Virus record (IMG/VR): IMGVR_UViG_3300030090_006102 | Span: 1-41,500 of that record | DNA: 41,500 nucleotides | DNA from: a virus | Direction: 5' to 3' (one strand) | In this document: positions 1-9,474 of the stretch, piece after piece | How the letters are laid out: each line of letters opens with the position of its first letter | Numbering within the stretch: the first letter of the stretch is position 1 | Notes under the pieces: model-generated | Told to the model about the DNA's origin: nothing | What the model saw: the letters and a program-made list of their open reading frames with translations, nothing else | Databases searched by the model: none | Translations under genes and position numbers: made by a program

Positions 1-3000
1 GGCTTGTAGCTGTAGCATGACCCAAAGAACTAAATCCACCACCTGCTCTTTCAGTGGCTGTTGTCTGAGCCGTCCTAAATATTGCTTGATGAGCCGTTGA
101 ATCTGCAACAGTTAAAGGAGCTTCTGGAGCTGTTGTTCCTATACCAACATTACCGTTAGCAAGTACACGTATACGTTCACTAGCTGTTGCCCCTGTTTCG
201 CCAGTGAAAAATTGAAGCAAGCCGCCTCTATCAGCCCTAAATCCTGCGGACTCCTCTCCCGTATTGTAGCGAGCCGTTGATCCGTCGGCTGCAATATATA
301 AATTTGAACCTATTAAAATCGTTGTTCCATTCGCGTCATCGTATGTTGATATTGCGGCGTCAGTAGTCACCGAATGTTGATTTTGGAATCGGATTTTTGG
401 GGTATCAGACTCGTCAGCTTTGAAGGATAGTAATCCCTCTGGCGCATCTGTTCCTATGCCGACATTACCGTCGGACAAAATCCGCATCTTCTCGGCAAAT
501 GTTCCATCTTTTCTAGTTTGAAAAGCTAGATCGGCAGTTCTATTTGCTGAGGTAGAAAAATCTTCTATAGCAATTGCTTGGATTAAAGCCCCAGCAACTT
601 TGTTTGCAGGAGCAAAGTATAAGTTTGCTGTATTATTAGCAGTAGCGTTACTATTAGAAATATAAAAATTAGTAGTAGTAGCATGAGTACTTTGAAACAT
701 TGCAACATCAGTATTGCTAGTTACAACTTTTAATTTAGCGTTTGCGCTTGTTGTTCCTATACCAACATTACCTCCAGATGGATTTAATGAAAGAGATCTA
801 TAAGCAACGGAATCGGCGGCTTGGATTTTTCCATAATCAGATGCGTCATTATACGCTAAATTTAAACTACCAGAAGACGTTGCGTAGGTGTCGGTAACGT
901 GCATACCAGTTGTTCCGCCCTCAACTTGTAACTTACTAATTGGATCAGTAGTGCCTATTCCAACTTCGTCAGTGATAGTAGTAGGATAAATCTCTCCATT
1001 GGTAGCATCACGAGTCCAAAACGAATCACCAGTAGTACCTTGAACGCCCTGAATTCCTTGGATACCTTGAATTCCTTGAATGCCTTGGATACCCTGAATA
1101 CCTTGAGCTCCAGTTTCGCCTTGAATACCCTGAATACCTTGAGTTCCGGTGGTTCCTTGAGCACCTTGCGCCCCCGTTCCAGTAGTACCTTGAACACCCT
1201 GAACGCCTTGTCTACCCTGAATACCTTGGATGCCTTGAATACCTTGAGCTCCAGTTTCACCTTGTATGCCCTGAATACCTTGAGTTCCAGTAGTACCTTG
1301 AGCGCCTTGCGCTCCAGTTCCCGTAGTACCTTGAATGCCCTGAATACCCTGAATGCCCTGAATGCCTTGAGTTCCAGTGGTACCTTGAGCGCCTTGCGCC
1401 CCTGAACCTCCGCTTGTTCCGGTAGCGCCTTGAATTCCTTGAATACCTTGAGAACCGGTACTTCCTTGAGCACCTTGAGCGCCAGCACTTCCTACTTGAG
1501 TAAAAACTTTATTGTTACTATCAATAACAAGATAGCCTGTTTCTGCAGTCTTTGCCTTTAAGTCTTCTACAGTCAAAGCTCCTGATACCAATAAATCTCC
1601 AGCTAAATTGGTATTACCGGCATTAAAGAATTTTGCAACAGGCGGATTATCGTCTGATTGAGGATTGAAATGTATTGCGTTGTCGCTTCCAACACCATAA
1701 TACTCTAAAGACATTCCAGCGGTATCAGAAGTAGTCTCACTAAATTGAATAGAAGGCCTATTGCTTGTTGCTGCTTTTAATAATAGTAAAGTCTCTTTTT
1801 CATTTAATGTTCCAGCTTTTTCGATTTGGACAGGTATGCCAGCATCATCAAGAGTGACATATTGACTAATAGCTAAATTATCTTGAGCTGCATTGTATAC
1901 CGCAACACCACTATTAGTATCTCCATCAAATAAACCTGTGGGAAAACCTGCCCCAGTAATACCTCCTACAATATCACCTGATGTAAATCTAAGAATATCA
2001 CCAAAAGGAGAAACAGAATCAGGGCTAACAGTACGAACAGAAAATTCGTAATCTGCGTAATCATGAACAGGGTAAACAAAATGAGGCTCATATTCAGGAA
2101 TAATCATTCCTGAGTAATTAGTTGCCACTAGAACACCAGTAAGTTCACCCATAACGATACCTCCGGTGCCAGCTTCAGGACCGCTCACAGGCCCACTTGG
2201 GCCGCTTGCACTATAGTTAATAGACCCTGTTAATTCATCTAAATAACTACCTGAATAAACATAACCCGATATCAACCCTCCGCTTGGCAAAATTTCATAT
2301 TTTTGCGATCCAGTATTAAATTCGCCTCCCCAAAATACTCGTGACTTTACAGTATTGCCTGCAGCAATCGCTACCTCGTAAACAGTGCCTTGTCCGGTTA
2401 AAAATCCCGGTCTTAAATTATCATAAGGATTTAAAATTAGCGTATGGTCTAACCATTGTAAACCAGTAGTTTCATATGACGAAAAAATCGGAACAGCATC
2501 GGCCCCACTATAAGCATAATCTTGTAACGTAGTATTAACATCAAAAAATCTTTTATCAAGACGCCCTGTTCCTGTGCCATGAATAAATCTCTGTACTCCT
2601 CTTACCTCCGGAACATCTACTTGCACAAAATCACTTTTATCAAAAAGATTGCCACTCTCTATTACTTTAAGTTGGTAATAATGATCGGCGCTAGATAGAT
2701 CTTTAGAAAATTTTCCTACTATTTGAGTAGTGATACTTTTGTTTACTGTATCTCTAGCAGCTACTACACGGCCTTCAAATCCACTAGTGTCTATATTATA
2801 CTGAAGAGGATCAATGGTAAATGGCTTGACCGACGAAGGATAGTAATACGCTTCTCCAGATCCAAAAGTATCTTTTAATACTGCGCCATAATAATAACCT
2901 GAATCCGTAGGTGGATCAATTGTAAAATTTAAACTTTGATTCTGGTATGCAGTTAAATCATATCGATAATAAAATTCGGGCTGAGCAAAACCTGAAATAT

Positions 3001-3667
3001 CTTTAATTCTAAAATCTTCTTGGGTCGAAGCATATATCTCAGCACAAACTAAACCTGAAGTTTTAGTAGCGCCTAAATTTAAAGAAATTTCTTCGCCAAT
3101 AGCAACATTACATCCTGTAACATCGGGAGCTTTATTATTTAAAAAATAAATTCCCGTGTTTTTTCTACCATAATAATCTGTTGCAATAACCTCAACTTGA
3201 AACCTTCTGTAATTAGGAGATGCGTCTAAAGGGTCGTTGGTAGGTTCTTGGTCATAAGTAGAAAACCATGTAGACAATAAATCTCGAGATAATTCAATCT
3301 CGGGCACTTTACCGTCACCAGTAAAAAACGTATTAACCAGTTCGCCTGTTTCGGTACGAACATTAACTTCAAATCCCTCAAATGCACTTAAAGAAGCTAT
3401 CTCGTCTGATGCAAATACACTATCATCTGCCGGATTTACTAAATGCCATTTAATTTGAGGGGTTTCAGTAAAAAATTCGCCACTGGCTACCCTTATAGAA
3501 GGATCAATGCCGTTGCCACTACTAAATAAGGGTAATTGAGCATTATAATTAAAAGGCTCCGTATTAGGCATGAACTCTGATTCATTAGCCACATAGAACC
3601 CTGAAACTTTTAAGGCCGCACCATAATTGGGCGGCTCTAAATTAACGAATTGTTTAAATTTTGGCAT
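1..3667 (-). CDS. Collagen-like tail fibre / receptor-binding protein (C-terminus beyond window)
   Basis: Reading from ATG at 3667 there is an open frame of at least 1222 codons with no stop before the left edge, so the gene is truncated by the window. The N-terminus begins MPKFKQFVNLEPPNYG. Residues 1 to about 720 are a mixed beta-rich region rich in Tyr, Gly and Asp, without a family I recognise. Residues about 725-878 are a collagen-like Gly-X-Y tract (GIQGIQG, GTTGTQG, GAQGAQG) with a few Gly-X-Gly interruptions. After it come fibre repeats of the type GNVGIGTT-x-P-x-x-x-L-x-V, seen in many phage fibres. The gene starts 2 bases after the stop of the J-like gene, so it is the distal gene of the tail-tip operon. 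Inference: a trimeric fibre carried by the tail tip that contacts the host surface. A C-terminal intramolecular chaperone might lie beyond the edge, which I cannot see. Confidence 0.88.
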   Translation of the reverse strand, partial: MPKFKQFVNLEPPNYGAALKVSGFYVANESEFMPNTEPFNYNAQLPLFSSGNGIDPSIRVASGEFFTETPQIKWHLVNPADDSVFASDEIASLSAFEGFEVNVRTETGELVNTFFTGDGKVPEIELSRDLLSTWFSTYDQEPTNDPLDASPNYRRFQVEVIATDYYGRKNTGIYFLNNKAPDVTGCNVAIGEEISLNLGATKTSGLVCAEIYASTQEDFRIKDISGFAQPEFYYRYDLTAYQNQSLNFTIDPPTDSGYYYGAVLKDTFGSGEAYYYPSSVKPFTIDPLQYNIDTSGFEGRVVAARDTVNKSITTQIVGKFSKDLSSADHYYQLKVIESGNLFDKSDFVQVDVPEVRGVQRFIHGTGTGRLDKRFFDVNTTLQDYAYSGADAVPIFSSYETTGLQWLDHTLILNPYDNLRPGFLTGQGTVYEVAIAAGNTVKSRVFWGGEFNTGSQKYEILPSGGLISGYVYSGSYLDELTGSINYSASGPSGPVSGPEAGTGGIVMGELTGVLVATNYSGMIIPEYEPHFVYPVHDYADYEFSVRTVSPDSVSPFGDILRFTSGDIVGGITGAGFPTGLFDGDTNSGVAVYNAAQDNLAISQYVTLDDAGIPVQIEKAGTLNEKETLLLLKAATSNRPSIQFSETTSDTAGMSLEYYGVGSDNAIHFNPQSDDNPPVAKFFNAGNTNLAGDLLVSGALTVEDLKAKTAETGYLVIDSNNKVFTQVGSAGAQGAQGSTGSQGIQGIQGATGTSGGSGAQGAQGTTGTQGIQGIQGIQGIQGTTGTGAQGAQGTTGTQGIQGIQGETGAQGIQGIQGIQGRQGVQGVQGTTGTGAQGAQGTTGTQGIQGIQGETGAQGIQGIQGIQGIQGIQGIQGVQGTTGDSFWTRDATNGEIYPTTITDEVGIGTTDPISKLQVEGGTTGMHVTDTYATSSGSLNLAYNDASDYGKIQAADSVAYRSLSLNPSGGNVGIGTTSANAKLKVVTSNTDVAMFQSTHATTTNFYISNSNATANNTANLYFAPANKVAGALIQAIAIEDFSTSANRTADLAFQTRKDGTFAEKMRILSDGNVGIGTDAPEGLLSFKADESDTPKIRFQNQHSVTTDAAISTYDDANGTTILIGSNLYIAADGSTARYNTGEESAGFRADRGGLLQFFTGETGATASERIRVLANGNVGIGTTAPEAPLTVADSTAHQAIFRTAQTTATERAGGGFSSLGHATATS
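1035..1495 (-). repeat. Gly-X-Y coding repeats with a higher-order unit of about 144 bp
   Basis: This coding repeat encodes the collagen-like stalk of the fibre gene. The short unit is 9 bases (Gly-Ile-Gln, Gly-Thr-Thr, Gly-Ala-Gln). A longer imperfect unit of about 144 bp is visible twice in tandem: each copy runs GETGAQG, then several GIQ triplets, then GTTGTGAQGAQGTTGTQG. Gln-rich X-Y positions replace the prolines of animal collagen, as is usual in bacterial and phage collagens. Repeats like this are prone to length change by slippage. Confidence 0.9.
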
Positions 3668-3669
3668 TT

Positions 3670-6600
3670 TTAATCACTTAACCCTGCATTTATTCTCTTA
3701 GATGGATCATATCTATAAATTTCAAAAGTCATATTGCTTCCATCTTTTTCATCTCCTACCAGTACAGTTGCCGAAGTATTATCGTACCCCTCTAAACTAA
3801 AACGCACTTTTTCGCCAGAAGCCTTATACACTTCAACAACATAACCTCCTGTATTAGTAGAATTTACACCATTACTGAGAGCTAAAGCACTAAAATCTAA
3901 CTCAAGATATATATTAACAGTATTACTATTCTGTAAGGCCCCTAAAGTAGAAATATTAGGAAAACGAGCATCAAATTCGGGCAACACTAAATCTTTATTT
4001 ATTTTAACAATGTTACTAGTAGGAGCAGGGCTTCCTGTCAAAGCCGAAGGCAACGAGCCCACCTCAACTTTACTAACTGTCGATTGTTGTGTTCTAGTGA
4101 GATCTTGCTGATCATCTACCGCTTGAAATTTACTGCGGTTATACATCATCGCAGTTATTTGGTACTGGCTAAAATTTTGCTCTAAAGAAGATAAAACTCT
4201 ATATTCTACTTCTTCAATTTTATAATTATCTGAAGTGTTTTGCGCCGACCAAATAAATCCCTTTTTAATTAAGTTAAAATCTTCGTCTGTAATTTCAGAT
4301 ATAGTGACCACATTAGTTTCACTTACTGAAGCTATTGTGAATTGTTTTATTTGCGTCTGCCTTGTAGAATCTATTTCTTCAGTGGTTATTCCTTCTGTTG
4401 GAACTTGATTTTCTACTGCAATTTTTAGTTTAGAACTTGCGGACTTATTTAATTCTCTAATAGTAGTATTTTCTTTAGGCACAATAAAAGTTATTTTTTG
4501 CCCTACTATATTTTGTTCTATACCTTTATCTAATGTAACTGAATTTGCAGCGTAGTTAATTTCTTTGATTCTACCCCCATATCTTTGAGATGTTTTAAGT
4601 TTATCTTGAATTTTTATAACATCTCCGGGCTTTAGGTAACTTCCTTCTTGCCCAGTCGTAAATTGAACCGTATCGGTTTCTGTTTGGTTTGTATAAAGCA
4701 TCCATTTAGCTAAACGATGAGCTTGAGCTTTTGAAGTAACGCCTAGCGCCATCACTTCTTTTTCATTAACACCAAATTCACGAATTCCGGCTGCATCCTC
4801 TACATACTCTACTTTTGACTTGAAGCTATCATCACGATCATTATAACGTACAATGGCTGTGGTGGCCCTAGAAGTAGAGGAACTCCCACTATAAATAAAA
4901 GAGCCATCAGCAACATTAGCATTAGTAAAAAGCATTACTGCTTCTTTAGCTTGGTCGTTAGATGCAAAAATGTACCCTGATGACCAGTACAGCATACCTC
5001 TAAAAATAGCAGCAATATCATTTAATGCATTAAAAGCATTCTTTTTTTGATCTAAATAAATATTACAACTAAAGCGGGGCTCTAAAAGTGGTAGTCCATG
5101 AAATTGGGTTGTAGCTTTACCTTGGGTAATATCGGCATCTAAAGGCTCTCCGGCCATATAAGTTTGAACAAAGTCAGATGTACTATTTTGTTGGTTTGTT
5201 AAAAAATCAAGAAGATAAGCATAAGCGTTTTCTTCTTTACTTTTTTGTTGCTCTAAAAATGATTCCTCTATATCAGGATATTGTTCAAAAACTTCTTCTA
5301 CGTCTGGCGGTCTAACTATTTCAAAAGTAAAATCTTTTGTAGAATCGTTATAACTTGAATTAAATATAAGTCGTTTGGCTGCCTTGTCCAAAGAAGTCCC
5401 ACTCGCATTTTTAGTTCTATGAAAACACACTAAACCAGCTTCAGGATATCTTTGTTTTAATACTGTTTCTCCTAATAAAGTAGTGCTGTCATTTATAGTA
5501 ATAATTACGCCGCCAGCTTGACATGTAAAATCTAAATCTGAATATTTTCCAGAATATCCAGTTGGAACAAACTCATCACAATATTTAGCAATACTATATA
5601 AATTCCATTTATCAATAAATTCACTTTTAAAACCATATTTACCTATTCCGTATCTTTCATTTGTAGCTAAATCATAAAAAATCCAAGCAGGATTATCTGT
5701 CCACTTTTTTGTGGTAGCAAAATTGCCATCCCAATTACCTCTATATTGACGTGTTTGATTATTATAGTTATTTGGAACAAGTACCTTGGTCATTTTAACA
5801 TCATATCTGCGATTAGGAGGTTGAGAAAATGCACGCGCATCAAAAATCATTCCCATTAAAGCACTGTAAGGATAAGTTAGGTTCTGTTCTACAATTTCAC
5901 TAATAGTCTCAACTGTTAAATTTTTTTGTAATTTCACATTTCGTGCGCTTAATTCGCCATCTATACGAAAAACCTTAACGAATCTGTCTCGTCGATTTTC
6001 CTCTAAAGCCGGAGGAAGGTAAATATTATGACTTCTAGTATAGCCACCTGTTGAAATTCCAAAAATCCCTCCTGCGTAATAAACAACTGAACCGCCTTCG
6101 CTTACGGTAAGCTCATCATCTACATAACCCGTTTTGATTATAAAATTTACTGCTACAGGAGACTGATCTCCATCACTATGATTATATACTAACCCTCCTA
6201 CAGATAAATTTATTTGAACCCAATCTACGCTATCATTGCTAATTGTATGATTAGCATGCACAACTTGATTAGCTTCTGCGCCCCTTACATTATTAACTGA
6301 GTCTATGTCAGCTACTACTGACACAAAATTCTTCCGAAAAGAGTTCCCATAGTCGTTAGCCCATACAGTAGATAAATTAAATTCTTGACCATCGTCATCT
6401 ATAACAAGAAACTTACCCCCACTTCTAGATCTCTCAGAAAATTTTTCATGTCCGGCCAGTCCGGGCAACTGAGTTCCTAAGTTAACAGTTTGAATAGCGT
6501 TAGAAAAAGAAAATGCAGGATTTTCAAATTTAGTTAATGCTCGCTGATTCTCTAATCCTACTCGAAAATCTGCAAAAGTACGATTGTAATTTAAAGTGCC

Positions 6601-6882
6601 GGAAACTGTATTTTTTACAGGGACATCATTCAAATAAACTGCTTTAAATCCATCTTCATTTTTAGTAGAATCAGAAGTAATTCGTATTGTATTGCCCGCA
6701 CTGTCACATAAACCTTCTATTTCCCCTTCGCACAAAACATCTACTGTTTGATACATCGAGACAGATTCTAAAGCGCCATTCTGTGTAGTCGCATTTGGGC
6801 ATACTTTTTTAAAAGTAATATTTTGTCTATCTCTTTTAACTTCTGCGCCGTCCCCAACAGTTAATCCATTAATGAGTGCCAT
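3670..6882 (-). CDS. Lambda J-like tail tip / host-specificity protein
   Basis: The 1070-residue protein has the length and organisation of lambda gpJ relatives, which form the central tail tip, close the tube and carry host-range determinants. The N-terminal part has the typical run of a short beta segment with VLCEGEIEGL followed by VYLNDVPV. The middle has the J-type block around YLKPGDVIKIQDK after a LAKWMLY helix. The C-terminus is Thr/Asn/Ser-rich and beta-like. The ATG at 6882 lies 16 bases after the stop of the I-like gene, and the stop lies 2 bases before the fibre start, so it sits in the lambda-like string L-K-I-J. No Shine-Dalgarno sequence precedes it. The family call is strong; the exact receptor-contact region cannot be assigned. 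Confidence 0.87.
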   Translation of the reverse strand: MALINGLTVGDGAEVKRDRQNITFKKVCPNATTQNGALESVSMYQTVDVLCEGEIEGLCDSAGNTIRITSDSTKNEDGFKAVYLNDVPVKNTVSGTLNYNRTFADFRVGLENQRALTKFENPAFSFSNAIQTVNLGTQLPGLAGHEKFSERSRSGGKFLVIDDDGQEFNLSTVWANDYGNSFRKNFVSVVADIDSVNNVRGAEANQVVHANHTISNDSVDWVQINLSVGGLVYNHSDGDQSPVAVNFIIKTGYVDDELTVSEGGSVVYYAGGIFGISTGGYTRSHNIYLPPALEENRRDRFVKVFRIDGELSARNVKLQKNLTVETISEIVEQNLTYPYSALMGMIFDARAFSQPPNRRYDVKMTKVLVPNNYNNQTRQYRGNWDGNFATTKKWTDNPAWIFYDLATNERYGIGKYGFKSEFIDKWNLYSIAKYCDEFVPTGYSGKYSDLDFTCQAGGVIITINDSTTLLGETVLKQRYPEAGLVCFHRTKNASGTSLDKAAKRLIFNSSYNDSTKDFTFEIVRPPDVEEVFEQYPDIEESFLEQQKSKEENAYAYLLDFLTNQQNSTSDFVQTYMAGEPLDADITQGKATTQFHGLPLLEPRFSCNIYLDQKKNAFNALNDIAAIFRGMLYWSSGYIFASNDQAKEAVMLFTNANVADGSFIYSGSSSTSRATTAIVRYNDRDDSFKSKVEYVEDAAGIREFGVNEKEVMALGVTSKAQAHRLAKWMLYTNQTETDTVQFTTGQEGSYLKPGDVIKIQDKLKTSQRYGGRIKEINYAANSVTLDKGIEQNIVGQKITFIVPKENTTIRELNKSASSKLKIAVENQVPTEGITTEEIDSTRQTQIKQFTIASVSETNVVTISEITDEDFNLIKKGFIWSAQNTSDNYKIEEVEYRVLSSLEQNFSQYQITAMMYNRSKFQAVDDQQDLTRTQQSTVSKVEVGSLPSALTGSPAPTSNIVKINKDLVLPEFDARFPNISTLGALQNSNTVNIYLELDFSALALSNGVNSTNTGGYVVEVYKASGEKVRFSLEGYDNTSATVLVGDEKDGSNMTFEIYRYDPSKRINAGLSD

Positions 6883-6898
6883 AATATTTTTTCAGGGT

Positions 6899-7657
6899 TT
6901 ACGGCGTCACAGGCCCAATATTGTGAGTTATTGTTCGATCGTAAGGATCTTTTCTTTCGTTAGATATCTGAATTACTCCATCATTAGTAGGATTAATTTT
7001 AGAATTGGGGTCATTGATAGCTCTAGCAATTGCGTAGAGACCTTGCCCTCCTCGAGCTTCATCATACAAAGCCCTATCAACATTAGACAAATTAACAGAT
7101 ACTACTCGACTACCTATTTGCATGCGTCCGTAGCCTACAGGAACAACGACCCCTTGTTTTGTGATATTTTCTGCCTGACCAAACATAAATGAACTTGTTT
7201 GGGCTGCGTCAGGATCATCGGGAGCCATTAACTTAGAAATTAATAAATTTAGACCGAAGGCCAAAGCTGCACTTAAAACAGTGCCTACAATAAAAGTGGC
7301 TATTTTTCCTCCAATTGTAGCTGCTGTAGCTATTGTCGCACCCGCCGCAACAGTCATGCTAAAGCCCATTGCTCCCACAATCGCCGCCGTAGCACTTGCT
7401 ATAAATGCTCCCATTAATACAGGTATAATCAAAACAGATTTATTACGCACATCTATATTGCACGCTACATCAGGATCAATCTCCTTATTATTTACAAAAA
7501 CCGCAAATCGCCTTCTGCCATTTTTAGCTAAATAGCTTCTAAATTTGCCTGTATTAGCCTCGATAGCGCTTAAAACCTCTCTTAAATTCCTAGTTTTAAA
7601 AGAAAAGTTAGCACCAACGATTTCTCCTAGTCGACCTGCTAAAGAAACGGTAGTCAT
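6899..7657 (-). CDS. Lambda I-like tail assembly protein
   Basis: The 252-residue protein matches the lambda gpI layout. The N-terminal domain of about 80 residues (LAGRLGEIVG, then FSFKTRNLREVLSAIEAN) resembles the ubiquitin-like fold of this family. A long hydrophobic Ala/Gly-rich segment follows (about residues 80-140). The C-terminal part contains VPVGYGRMQIGSRVVS, a block typical of I proteins. In lambda, gpI is needed for tail-tip assembly but is not found in the finished virion. The gene sits directly upstream of J. The start at 7657 is preceded by the recurrent GTGTATAAT motif rather than a ribosome binding site. The hydrophobic segment could also suit membrane contact during ejection, but that is speculation. 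Confidence 0.82.
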   Translation of the reverse strand: MTTVSLAGRLGEIVGANFSFKTRNLREVLSAIEANTGKFRSYLAKNGRRRFAVFVNNKEIDPDVACNIDVRNKSVLIIPVLMGAFIASATAAIVGAMGFSMTVAAGATIATAATIGGKIATFIVGTVLSAALAFGLNLLISKLMAPDDPDAAQTSSFMFGQAENITKQGVVVPVGYGRMQIGSRVVSVNLSNVDRALYDEARGGQGLYAIARAINDPNSKINPTNDGVIQISNERKDPYDRTITHNIGPVTP

Positions 7658-7674
7658 TCTCTATTATTATACAC
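7658..7674 (-). promoter_or_regulatory. Start-proximal GTGTATAAT motif upstream of the I-like gene
   Basis: On the minus strand the sequence is GTGTATAATAATAGAGA, ending immediately before the ATG at 7657. TATAAT ends 8 bases before the start codon. It belongs to the set also found at 24791, 26618, 30120, 32249, 32699, 36221 and 38280. It is either a late promoter giving a very short leader or a translation signal. Confidence 0.5.
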
Positions 7675-7676
7675 AT

Positions 7677-8072
7677 TTAAAGTGAAAAATAAATCGACTT
7701 CTTGTTTTTTGGAGAATAAAATGAAAAATTTTTTTCTATATTGGAGTATATCAAAAATGGCTTACCTAACTCTGTGGCCATCTCGATGTCAGCCCCGCTA
7801 GGCTTGGCTCCTCCTAAACAATGAGAATGAAAGAAGAATTTTATTTCATTGTAAAATAAAACATACTCAGAAGGATCAACTATAAATGTTTCTTGGGGAT
7901 TTTTTGATAAATTTTTAAAAAAATATAATTTATCTTTAGTGGCCGCTCCACAAATTTCAAAATCGCAGCAATTAGCTATTTTAGAGATGCTTTTTAGAAA
8001 AAAACTATTAATATCTATATCTGTCAATTGATGGAAATCCTCCAAATGGTAAACCGGGAGCATATACTCCAT
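7677..8072 (-). CDS. JAMM/MPN+ metalloprotease, lambda K-like tail protein lacking NlpC
   Basis: This 131-residue protein carries a complete JAMM zinc-protease signature: Glu39 in E-I-C-G, then His82-Ser-His84, seven residues, Ser92-Gly-Ala-Asp95. The spacing H-x-H-x7-S-x2-D is canonical. Lambda gpK combines a JAMM domain with an NlpC/P60 peptidoglycan hydrolase. Here the frame stops after the JAMM domain and no NlpC domain is present, so only the protease half is kept. It overlaps the 3' end of the L-like gene by 65 bases in another frame. The ATG at 8072 was chosen because the next Met (residue 4) changes little; a TTG at residue 16 would reduce the overlap but cannot be excluded. The gene order L-K-I-J supports the call. 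Confidence 0.85.
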   Translation of the reverse strand: MEYMLPVYHLEDFHQLTDIDINSFFLKSISKIANCCDFEICGAATKDKLYFFKNLSKNPQETFIVDPSEYVLFYNEIKFFFHSHCLGGAKPSGADIEMATELGKPFLIYSNIEKNFSFYSPKNKKSIYFSL

Positions 8073-9468
8073 GCTCTAAATAGCGACATTTGCAAGCATT
8101 CAGGGTTTTGGCGCACATATCTGCTCTCCATGAGGCTTGAGCGTAACGAGGATCTTCAGATGTTGCTACCTCTTGAATACATACGAAAAACTGATCAGGT
8201 CTGCTTTGTAAATTTTCCTGAGTGTCTGTTACTTCTTTTTTGGCAAGATTCTCTATTTTCGATATTATTCTTACGACATCTCCTGCAACATACTTGGTAG
8301 ACCCTGCTACGCCATCACCTAAAGCACTACTTAATACTCCTGAAACTGAGGTATCCCCAGATTCAGCGGCAGTGTCAAGCTTTAAAGTTATATCACCAGT
8401 AAATACGATAGTTCGATCTTTTTCTATATCTCCAGTTAATGCATCTATCGAAACTGTTTGAGCCACCGTTCCTGTTTCATCATCTACTACCGTGCCACTT
8501 AATACGCCAGAAACAGAAGTAGCACTTGCAGAAGCAGCACTAGTTAGTGTAAATTTAGCCCCATTAGAAAAAGTAATAACTTTTTCATTAGCTATAGCAA
8601 CAGGAAGAGCATCAACAGTCATCGAAGTTGCCCCATCTGCGTAACCAGAGCCATTATTAATTTTTACGCTAGATAACGTGGCGGCACCATCTGTTGTGAC
8701 GCTTACGCTATCTTTTATATAATCACCGCACCATACTAACGTTAAATTATATCCTGTTGGAGTTGTAAACTTTTTATTATTTTCATCTGCAATAGGTATC
8801 CCTAAATTAACTTGATTATCATTAGCGAAAAATTGAGCCGGGGAAACCACACTACCATCTCCCATAATTACATTTTGATTTGAAAAATTACTTCTTTGCC
8901 CATAGCGACAGCCGTTTCCTCTGTATTGCCATGGACAATAATCAGCAATCATTACTCGAGCAGGAACTTGCACATCCTCTAATTCTAGCGGTGATATAAG
9001 CTCCCATTCTACAAAGTATTTATTTTCTGTAACTTTTCTATTTATAGTAAAAATGTCATCATCAAATCTTGAAGCAGGATCAGGAACTCCAAAAGGATTA
9101 AAATTGTTTGGAAAATTTTCATGATCTAAAAATTTCATGAAAATTCTTTTACGTATAATAGTATTACCAATTAAATCAGACCTTCTTTTTATAGCATCAG
9201 TTATAACTCCTTGAGGATTGGCCATAATTAATTTAGGCCTTGGCAACGAACCGTCACCTTTTGTTTCCCACCCATCGGTCTCAATAGGCATTGGAAAATA
9301 AGTTTGAAGTTCTCCTTGCGAATCTCTTAATACAATATCATTTTCATTGTTTTTGCCCGGATGAAAACGATAAAGCCCATCTTGTTCACCTAAATCAATT
9401 TCATACAATTCGATCAGGGTATCGGGCTCTAAATCAAGTAAAGATGCGTTGTGTGCTTGTGTAGACAT
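8008..9468 (-). CDS. Lambda L-like minor tail protein with an enlarged iron-sulfur domain
   Basis: The protein keeps the hallmarks of lambda gpL: a C-terminal cysteine domain and the terminal block LPFGGFPS. Cys178-x8-Cys187 (in CPWQYRGNGC) and Cys452-x6-Cys459 match the two cysteine pairs that bind an iron-sulfur cluster in lambda gpL; Cys461 is an extra neighbour. In lambda the pairs are about 20 residues apart. Here 264 residues separate them, filled by beta-rich repeats around ITFSNGAKFTLT and VSGVLSG, one of which is also found at the end of the upstream adhesin. At 486 residues the protein is about twice the lambda length. The gene starts 6 bases after the preceding stop with no clear ribosome binding site, and its 3' end overlaps the K-like gene. 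Confidence 0.86.
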   Translation of the reverse strand: MSTQAHNASLLDLEPDTLIELYEIDLGEQDGLYRFHPGKNNENDIVLRDSQGELQTYFPMPIETDGWETKGDGSLPRPKLIMANPQGVITDAIKRRSDLIGNTIIRKRIFMKFLDHENFPNNFNPFGVPDPASRFDDDIFTINRKVTENKYFVEWELISPLELEDVQVPARVMIADYCPWQYRGNGCRYGQRSNFSNQNVIMGDGSVVSPAQFFANDNQVNLGIPIADENNKKFTTPTGYNLTLVWCGDYIKDSVSVTTDGAATLSSVKINNGSGYADGATSMTVDALPVAIANEKVITFSNGAKFTLTSAASASATSVSGVLSGTVVDDETGTVAQTVSIDALTGDIEKDRTIVFTGDITLKLDTAAESGDTSVSGVLSSALGDGVAGSTKYVAGDVVRIISKIENLAKKEVTDTQENLQSRPDQFFVCIQEVATSEDPRYAQASWRADMCAKTLNACKCRYLEHGVYAPGLPFGGFPSIDRYRY

Positions 9469-9474
9469 ATTATT

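Noticed and set aside
955-1488. Minus-strand 177-residue frame and plus-strand 121-residue frame (1040-1405) with regular Leu/Lys/Val or Leu/Asn/Thr patterns
   Set aside because: Both are out-of-frame readings of the 9-base collagen repeats. The Gly-X-Y frame is in register with the ATG at 3667.
1035-1495. Possible CRISPR array or regulatory iterons
   Set aside because: The repeats are short, contiguous, in coding frame and lack unique spacers of constant length.
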